Source: DASQUP01 sp035641235 (GTDB lineage: Bacteria; Actinomycetota; CADDZG01; WHSQ01). Taken from it: 6,645 nucleotides of DNA. The stretch covers positions 1 to 6,645 of the forward strand of contig DASQUP010000140.1 of assembly GCA_035641235.1 (NCBI GenBank), read 5' to 3'. Positions 5,955 to 6,645 of this stretch are shown here, piece by piece. Each line of letters starts with the position of its first letter. Positions within the stretch are counted from its first letter, which is position 1. The notes under the pieces are model-generated. The model was not told the origin of the DNA and ran no database searches. It was given only the letters and a program-made list of their open reading frames with translations. The translations under genes were made by a program, and so were the position numbers.

Positions 5955-6005
5955 CGAACTGTTCGCTCTCATCTACGCATTTCGGAGACCATAGCGAACA
6001 GTTCG
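5955..6005. repeat. 13-bp perfect inverted repeat made of two CGAACWGTTCG palindromes
   Basis: CGAACTGTTCGCT (5955-5967) is the exact reverse complement of AGCGAACAGTTCG (5993-6005), with 25 bases between. Each arm also contains its own 11-bp palindrome, CGAAC-W-GTTCG, centred at 5960 and 6000, about four helical turns apart. The pair begins one base after the sigma-factor stop (6009-6007) and lies about 120-170 bp upstream of the nucleotidase start. It can be read either as a terminator stem for the sigma-factor transcript (no T-tract follows) or as two binding sites for a dimeric regulator. The half-sites resemble the actinobacterial LexA box, but that has four bases between half-sites, not one. 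Confidence 0.6.
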
Positions 6006-6006
6006 G

Positions 6007-6645
6007 CTAGCGGCTCGCCGGCAGCTCCTGCGGTAGGTCGAATAGCGGGAAGATCTTCGGAGTGTCGAGGAAGAAGCAGATCCCTGTGATCACCCCGCCC
6101 GATATCTCCAGCACTTGTAGCGACCAGGCAGTCAACGTACCCTCCCGGCCTCCCGGTCTGTACTGGGCAAACGCGGGGGATCCGTTGGCGCTCACTCGCA
6201 CAAGCCGAGAGCCCCGGCAGCCGATACCGGGGCCCATGCACCACTCGCGGATGTCGGTATGAGTCTGCAGCCACAATTCGTACGGCGGCATCGACCAAGT
6301 GGCGTCGGCGTGGAGAAGTGATGTCAGGGAATCCATGTCATAGCGTTCGAACGCATCGACGTAGCGCGCGACCAACTCCTGCTGCGCGTCGTCTATCGGT
6401 TCGGGCGGTGCGTTTGCGGACACATCGCCATCGGCGAGGGATGCGCGTGCTCTCTGCAGAGCGCTGGTAACGGAGGCGACCGTCGTGCCCAGCAGGTCCG
6501 CCACCTCGGTTGCCTTCCAGCGCAGCACGTCTCTAAGGATGAGCACGGCTCGCTGACGCGGCGCCAGGTGCTGCAGGGCCGCAATGAACGCCAGCCGGAT
6601 CGATTCGCGCATCTCCGCTATCTCGGCGGGATCGCCGCCCGCCAG
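6007..6645 (-). CDS. ECF RNA polymerase sigma factor with SnoaL-like C-terminal domain, 5'-truncated
   Basis: The frame is open from the window edge at 6645 to a TAG at 6009-6007, giving 212 residues of the C-terminal part. Upstream codons in frame (LAGGDPAEIAE) continue naturally into the ATG at 6612, so that ATG is internal and not the start. Sigma region 4 occupies about residues 20-70: the LAPRQRAVLILRDVLRWKATEVADLLG segment and the recognition helix VASVTSALQRARASL, which contacts the -35 element. A linker (71-84) leads to a SnoaL-like domain (about 85-205) with VARYVDAFERYDMDSLTSLLHADATWSMPP, CRGSRLV, GSPAFAQYRP and LQVLEISGGVITGICFFLD. This layout matches the actinobacterial SigG-like/TIGR02960-type ECF factors, in which the SnoaL domain is thought to modulate activity in place of a separate anti-sigma factor. 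Sigma region 2 lies outside the window. The target promoters are unknown. The stop is followed at once by an inverted repeat. Confidence 0.93.
   Translation of the reverse strand: MAGGDPAEIAEMRESIRLAFIAALQHLAPRQRAVLILRDVLRWKATEVADLLGTTVASVTSALQRARASLADGDVSANAPPEPIDDAQQELVARYVDAFERYDMDSLTSLLHADATWSMPPYELWLQTHTDIREWCMGPGIGCRGSRLVRVSANGSPAFAQYRPGGREGTLTAWSLQVLEISGGVITGICFFLDTPKIFPLFDLPQELPASR

Noticed and set aside
5955..6005. The CGAAC/GTTCG half-sites as actinobacterial SOS (LexA) boxes.
   Set aside because: LexA boxes need four bases between CGAAC and GTTCG; here there is only one, and no damage-response gene is next to them.

Overview
The window is GC-rich bacterial DNA, most likely from an actinobacterium (Actinomycetota). 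The evidence is an F420-type luciferase-like oxidoreductase, an ECF sigma factor with a SnoaL-type C-terminal domain of the kind common in actinobacteria, a SpoIIE/RsbU-type phosphatase, GTG start codons and intrinsic-terminator hairpins without a T-tract. No finer placement is supported. No rRNA, tRNA, CRISPR array, insertion sequence or phage gene was found.

Layout, left to right. (1) Positions 1-708, plus strand: the catalytic C-terminal part of a SpoIIE-family PP2C phosphatase, cut by the window edge. (2) Positions 870-1685, minus strand: a class I SAM methyltransferase that is collinear over its whole length but interrupted by one in-frame TGA. (3) Positions 1686-1922: a 237-bp non-coding stretch with a short perfect dyad, a weak hairpin and the first copy of a compound palindromic element. 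(4) Positions 1923-3529, minus strand: a two-gene operon with a 4-bp ATGA overlap, encoding a YczE/YitT-like membrane protein and then an LLM-class (F420/flavin) oxidoreductase. (5) Positions 3530-3643: a divergent control region with a consensus -35 box and a TCGATATCGA palindrome in the promoter spacer. (6) Positions 3644-4021, plus strand: an ArsR-family repressor, probably the regulator of that operon. (7) Positions 4022-4201: the second copy of the palindromic element and a strong 13-bp-stem terminator. (8) Positions 4202-5836, minus strand: a secreted UshA-type 5'-nucleotidase. (9) Positions 5837-6006: its promoter region, carrying two 11-bp palindromes that together form a 13-bp inverted repeat. 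(10) Positions 6007-6645, minus strand: the C-terminal part of an ECF sigma factor (sigma-4 plus SnoaL-like domain), cut by the window edge.

The only clear functional unit is the ArsR-type regulator facing the membrane protein/oxidoreductase operon. The phosphatase, methyltransferase, nucleotidase and sigma factor look like independent genes. The observations most worth following are the single TGA in the otherwise intact methyltransferase, the two-copy intergenic element (one copy contains the stop codon of the oxidoreductase gene), the operator-like palindrome in the divergent promoter, and the paired CGAACWGTTCG palindromes beside the sigma-factor gene.
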